The notes beneath the pieces were generated by a model. It saw nothing but the letters and a program-made list of their open reading frames with translations. It did not search any database and was not told the DNA's origin. 64,000 nucleotides of DNA, from NCBI GenBank assembly GCA_030762175.1, contig CM060846.1, forward strand, positions 309,290,512 through 309,354,511, written 5' to 3'. This DNA is from Metallyticus violacea. Lineage: Eukaryota > Arthropoda > Insecta > Mantodea > Metallyticidae. The stretch's first letter is position 1; each line of letters begins with the position of its first letter. Below are positions 60,707 to 64,000 of this stretch, piece by piece. The translations under genes were made by a program, and so were the position numbers.

Positions 60707-61249
60707 CTATTGAGGTTGTTTTGCATTGTATTGGCGCCGCTATATATACCGCAATGTAGGCAATGGTTCTGTGTAAAGTAACCTCTTCACAGGTTTTATA
60801 ACTGTACTTAGAAGTTTCGTATTATGAGAGGCTACCCTGCGCCTTACCTTCTGCAAATACTAGTTCATATATATTAAAAACATGGAGGACATGTTTTAAA
60901 CATTTCGGGTTAGTTCACGGATGACCTGTAACACATGTAGAAATCTATTAGTCTGTCTTGAAGACGGCAGTGACGCAAGAGCGTACTTTAAACATTTCGT
61001 GATGAAGTGGAGGCATAGAAACGAGAGATGCAGGGGTGAGGCTTACGTGGATGGAGAAAATATACTCTCCCATTTCTCTTAATAATTACGAAAGTGCTTT
61101 TCTCTACCTGAATAAATAGAAGCTTCTAATTCCTTGAGTGGATATGTTGTGATTTTACCAATACGTGAGATTGCAGACATTAGCTTCATAAAATGTGTAA
61201 GAATCCTGGGGATTAATAGTTTCTAAACTATAGTTTTTAAACTATAACT
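60707..61249. other. no recognised feature
   Basis: AT-rich, no frame of note. Confidence 0.4.
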
Positions 61250-61466
61250 AAACAGGCAGTGGAAACTGATGATATATGAGGTGAAATTATAAATTGGGAA
61301 AGGATATCTTTTAAGGAAGGAAACGTTCCAGGCCTACGTTTAGGGTACCTTTCCGGCATTTGCCATTTATGAGGACTGAGGAAAACCTGGAAAAATACCC
61401 GTCAGGGAGGAAGGTCCTGGTGGGGTGCGAACCCCAGACCTTAACGACCTCGGCTACCCGTGGCGA
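61250..61466 (-). mobile_element. SINE family A, 3'-truncated
   Basis: Minus-strand head GCCACGGGTAGCCGAGGTCG at 61466 leads into the normal body. Part of the anticodon region is deleted, and the copy stops near ACAGGCAGTGGAAACTGATG at 61252, lacking the GGGCGTTAAAC tail. No clear target duplication. Confidence 0.9.
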
Positions 61467-61855
61467 TGCATGACAATATGATAGAATATATTGGAATAAT
61501 TGCTCTCTCTGCATTTCCGTTTTTTTTTTTTGTTAGAAAATTTTCATTCCATCTTCCGAAATTGAATCAATTCAAACTTGAAAGCATACATGAACACTGT
61601 TATCTACGAATTGCAGACAAGCGATTTTGTTATTAGGGTAAATTTCTGTAATTGGATGTTACGGAACGTTAATGATAAAGTAATTGATACATGCTAAAAG
61701 TTCTTTACTGATCAAGCATAGTTCCATTTACGTGGCCATGTTTTGACGCAAAAGAAAAGGTATTGTAAATTAACCCCGATTTTATACACACATCTCCCTT
61801 GCATGAAAAGAAAATTGACGTAGGGTAAGCGTACAGAGTACAGAGTACAGAGTAA
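61467..61855. other. no recognised gene; short 7-bp tandem repeat
   Basis: GTACAGA is repeated about 3.4 times at 61831-61854. Otherwise AT-rich. Confidence 0.5.
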
Positions 61856-62300
61856 TAGAGCCAATCCTTATTGAGGATACCATAACTGCAGAAAGATACC
61901 GTAATTACATACTCGTGCCATTTTTGAACAGCTGACTGATATTGAATGCCAATTTGTACATTTCCAGCTAGACTCTGCCACCATGCATGCAGCTAATACG
62001 TACTTAAATTTAATTCAAGAAATCTTTGAAAATAGAATAATTAGCAGGGGATTATAACCCGAATGCTCACCTGATCTGAGAGTATGCGAGTTTTATTTAT
62101 GGAGGAAGTTGAGGAATAAAGTCTATGAAACAGATTCCCGCACATTAGAAGAAAGTAAAAGAAAATATCAGGCAGGCATTTTACTATTTCGGAAGATGAA
62201 CTGATGCATGTGAATGACAATTTTCTAAAAAGATGTCAGAAATGTCTGAATGTAGCAGAACAACACTTGCAACATCTGCTTCATAAGGTGCGTACTTACT
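61856..62300 (+). pseudogene. C-terminal catalytic fragment of a Tc1/mariner-superfamily transposase
   Basis: The plus strand reads PILIEDTITAERYRNYILVP, then (after a frame change) LTDIECQFVHFQLDSATMHA around the second catalytic Asp (FQQDGATAHTA in relatives). ANTYLNLIQEIFENRIISRG follows, then CSPDLRVCEFYLWRKLRNKV with the third catalytic position, Glu here where relatives have Asp. RCQKCLNVAEQHLQHLL closes the protein near 62.28 kb. A stop interrupts SRGL-PECSPDL. Thirty-eight residues separate the two catalytic positions. The N-terminal half is missing and no termini were found. It belongs to the same broad group as the fragments at 12.76 and 41.1 kb and overlaps the former's domain. Confidence 0.8.
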
Positions 62301-63161
62301 TTACATTTTAATTGTAATTCGGAGAAGTTGAAATATTACATCGACTTCACTTCAGTTATCGCTCTAGCTGCTAGCCCACCAGCTTCCGTGAAATTCGCGA
62401 CAAAACCTTGAAAGTTCCAGTAGAGTGCATGTATTGTTATCATTTTTCCCGTGCATGTTTTCTTCCTTAGCACATTTTCCAGTTTATTGTACTAACAATC
62501 TAATCTACAAATTTGCGATATAGAAATATAAAAGAGTTAGTTTGTCGAAATGTCACTAAAAATAAATCTTAATATGACTTGTTTAGCACAGCAGTAAAAT
62601 GAAATCCATACTGCATTATTGAATATATGCTTCATTTCATTATGCTCTTTTAATGCTCATTGCTGTGTATGTATATTAATCTTGTCAGCTTTATAAACTC
62701 GTATTCAATTAAAGTGATGTACGTGGTGTGCTACAAAAGTAATGGGATTAATGGCATGCCCACGCGCAAAGCTACCTGCTTGTAGCTTGAAGCCTTGGGT
62801 TTCGATAGGCTTAATCTGTTCTCTGTAACTGCCGCTATTTGCAAAAGGGATTATGACCATTTGGTATTGCTTCATTTGCTGCATTTTCCATTGAATTATA
62901 TTAATTTCTTTTTTTTCGTATATTCGAACTTTCAAAATATTTTAATACAATCAAATTAATGTCAATAACTGCAAGATATATACAAATCACTCTGGGTCGT
63001 CCACTTCTCCTCCTACCTGATGATTACCATTCCGATATCCCTTTCAGTGATATTCTCTGTTCTTTCTCAATTGTTCTCTTTTCAATTATTTATGTTTTAT
63101 TTACTTTATAAAACTCTGTTGTCTTTTTTTTTGTTTTGTTTTGCTTAGTTCCAAGTAATTC
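62301..63161. other. no recognised feature
   Basis: AT-rich, with one 76-codon minus frame (62705-62935) lacking a family motif. Confidence 0.4.
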
Positions 63162-63173
63162 ATTTAATAGTTC

Positions 63174-63427
63174 GCCTTGTGGACCCAAGATTGCGCATTC
63201 AATCCCGGCCAGGGTCGATGGATTTTCTCGATCGTAATAAATCCTAAATATGCTTCCTTCGGAAGGGAAGTAAAATCAAGGGTCACGTGTCGTACATTTA
63301 CGGCATGTAAAATAACCTAAAGCTGAAGAAGAGACCTCTGAAAAAAATTATCGGGTGAATTGAATGGGACGCTGATGGCCGGAGATGTTAAAAAGCGTCC
63401 GTAAACAAACCAAATGAATAAAAAGCA
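63174..63427 (+). mobile_element. SINE family B, 5'-truncated within the tRNA-like head
   Basis: A near-exact 12-bp duplication ATTTAATAGTTC / ATTTAATTGTTC flanks it (63162-63173 and 63428-63439). It starts GCCTTGTGGACCCAAGATTG, corresponding to position 32 of the tRNA-like head, so the A-box is missing. The body is diverged and the tail GTCCGTAAACAAACC is complete. Confidence 0.9.
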
Positions 63428-63439
63428 ATTTAATTGTTC

Positions 63440-64000
63440 AAAGTGTCATTTCAATCCCTTATATTCTTTAAGATCAATTTTACTCTTAATGCTATTATTT
63501 TCTCTTTTCATATAACTGCGGTTATGATTACAGAACGTTTATTTTGACTAATGTATTTTACTGCTTTTATGGACATATTTATCAATTTTGTTGACAAAAA
63601 TGAGATAAAACCGCAATAAGGCTCACGATATGTAGAAATGTGGTTCCAGGATAGAATAAATGGAGTGAATAATAGAACAGTTGCAGTTTTACTTGCAGCT
63701 CTACTTATAATGAAAGCAACTGATCACTTAGGTGGCTGAATTTGCCAGGTCATCGTTATAAAACTGCTGCGAAAGCGGAGAAGTAGGTTTTAATGCGACT
63801 TGTGCATAACTTTAGATGCCGATAGACACCGGCCTCAATTGGATTATTTTTGGTTCGTTTCACTCGTAGCCTGGAAAAGTCTGGCTATTAGCATGGGTCG
63901 TTAGATTAATGTGATATATTTTTAAAGTTTGTGTAATACTCGCATAGGTTTAAAATAAATGTTGCTAATAATGTTTTTATCATTAAAATGATAAGCCTTC
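63440..64000. other. no recognised feature
   Basis: AT-rich to the window end. Confidence 0.4.

Noticed and set aside
1..64000. CRISPR arrays, operons, bacterial-type promoters and terminators
   Set aside because: No regularly spaced repeats with unique spacers. The sequence is that of a eukaryotic repeat-rich genome, so bacterial features were not called.

Overview
This window looks like a stretch of a repeat-rich arthropod nuclear genome, most probably an insect. The evidence is AT-rich DNA with no dense gene order, many microsatellites, and decayed copies of animal transposon families: mariner and related DDE transposases, non-LTR retrotransposons, a Penelope-like element and tRNA-derived SINEs. 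The SINE style and mariner load would suit a large polyneopteran genome such as a cockroach, but that is a guess. I see no intact host gene, no rRNA gene and no functional tRNA gene. The longest open frames are under 160 codons; those I can explain are transposase remnants or chance frames through repeats. The window could be intergenic or lie inside a large intron.

Layout. 0-3.4 kb is featureless. At 3.45-3.98 kb a GC-rich 533-bp insertion is flanked by a 13-bp target-site duplication (TSD). At 4.3-5.3 kb is a dead mariner (-). At 6.35-6.94 kb is a Penelope-like fragment between two inverted copies of its terminal repeat, which carries a hammerhead-like core. At 7.45-7.64 kb is a decayed ~41-bp tandem array resembling a tRNA-Lys primer-binding site. 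At 12.7-13.6 kb is a Tc1/mariner-superfamily element with its terminal inverted repeats (TIRs). 14-19 kb is rich in SINEs. A second mariner with TIRs lies at 22.1-23.3 kb, a reverse-transcriptase (RT) scrap at 25.9-26.2 kb and a full-length SINE at 26.9 kb. 29.7-34.6 kb holds three SINE families. At 37.7-38.9 kb is an unrecognised coding-like stretch. An internally deleted TIR element lies at 40.9-41.7 kb and a nearly full-length DUF4817-type transposon at 42.9-44.2 kb. Further SINEs lie at 46.9-47.7 kb and a LINE 3' half at 51.4-52.8 kb (-). A third mariner (58.9-59.9 kb) abuts a second copy of that LINE (59.9-60.7 kb). A transposase C-terminus lies at 61.9-62.3 kb and a SINE at 63.2 kb.

Three SINE families recur. 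Family A (seven copies) has a Leu/Ser-like tRNA head. Family B (seven loci) has a Gly-like tRNA head and a tail ending in GTCCGTAAATAAA. Family C (two copies) is GC-rich with a weak tRNA-like head. SINEs depend on LINE enzymes supplied in trans, and two copies of one candidate LINE are here, but nothing in the window ties a particular SINE to it. All DDE transposases seen carry stops, frameshifts, deletions or lost catalytic residues.

The observations most worth a second look are the Penelope fragment with inverted hammerhead-like termini, the tandem PBS-like array, the TSD-flanked GC-rich insertion, family B copies that begin in the anticodon arm, one family B insertion carrying about 130 bp of foreign sequence inside its TSD, and the DUF4817-type transposon with unusual catalytic spacing.
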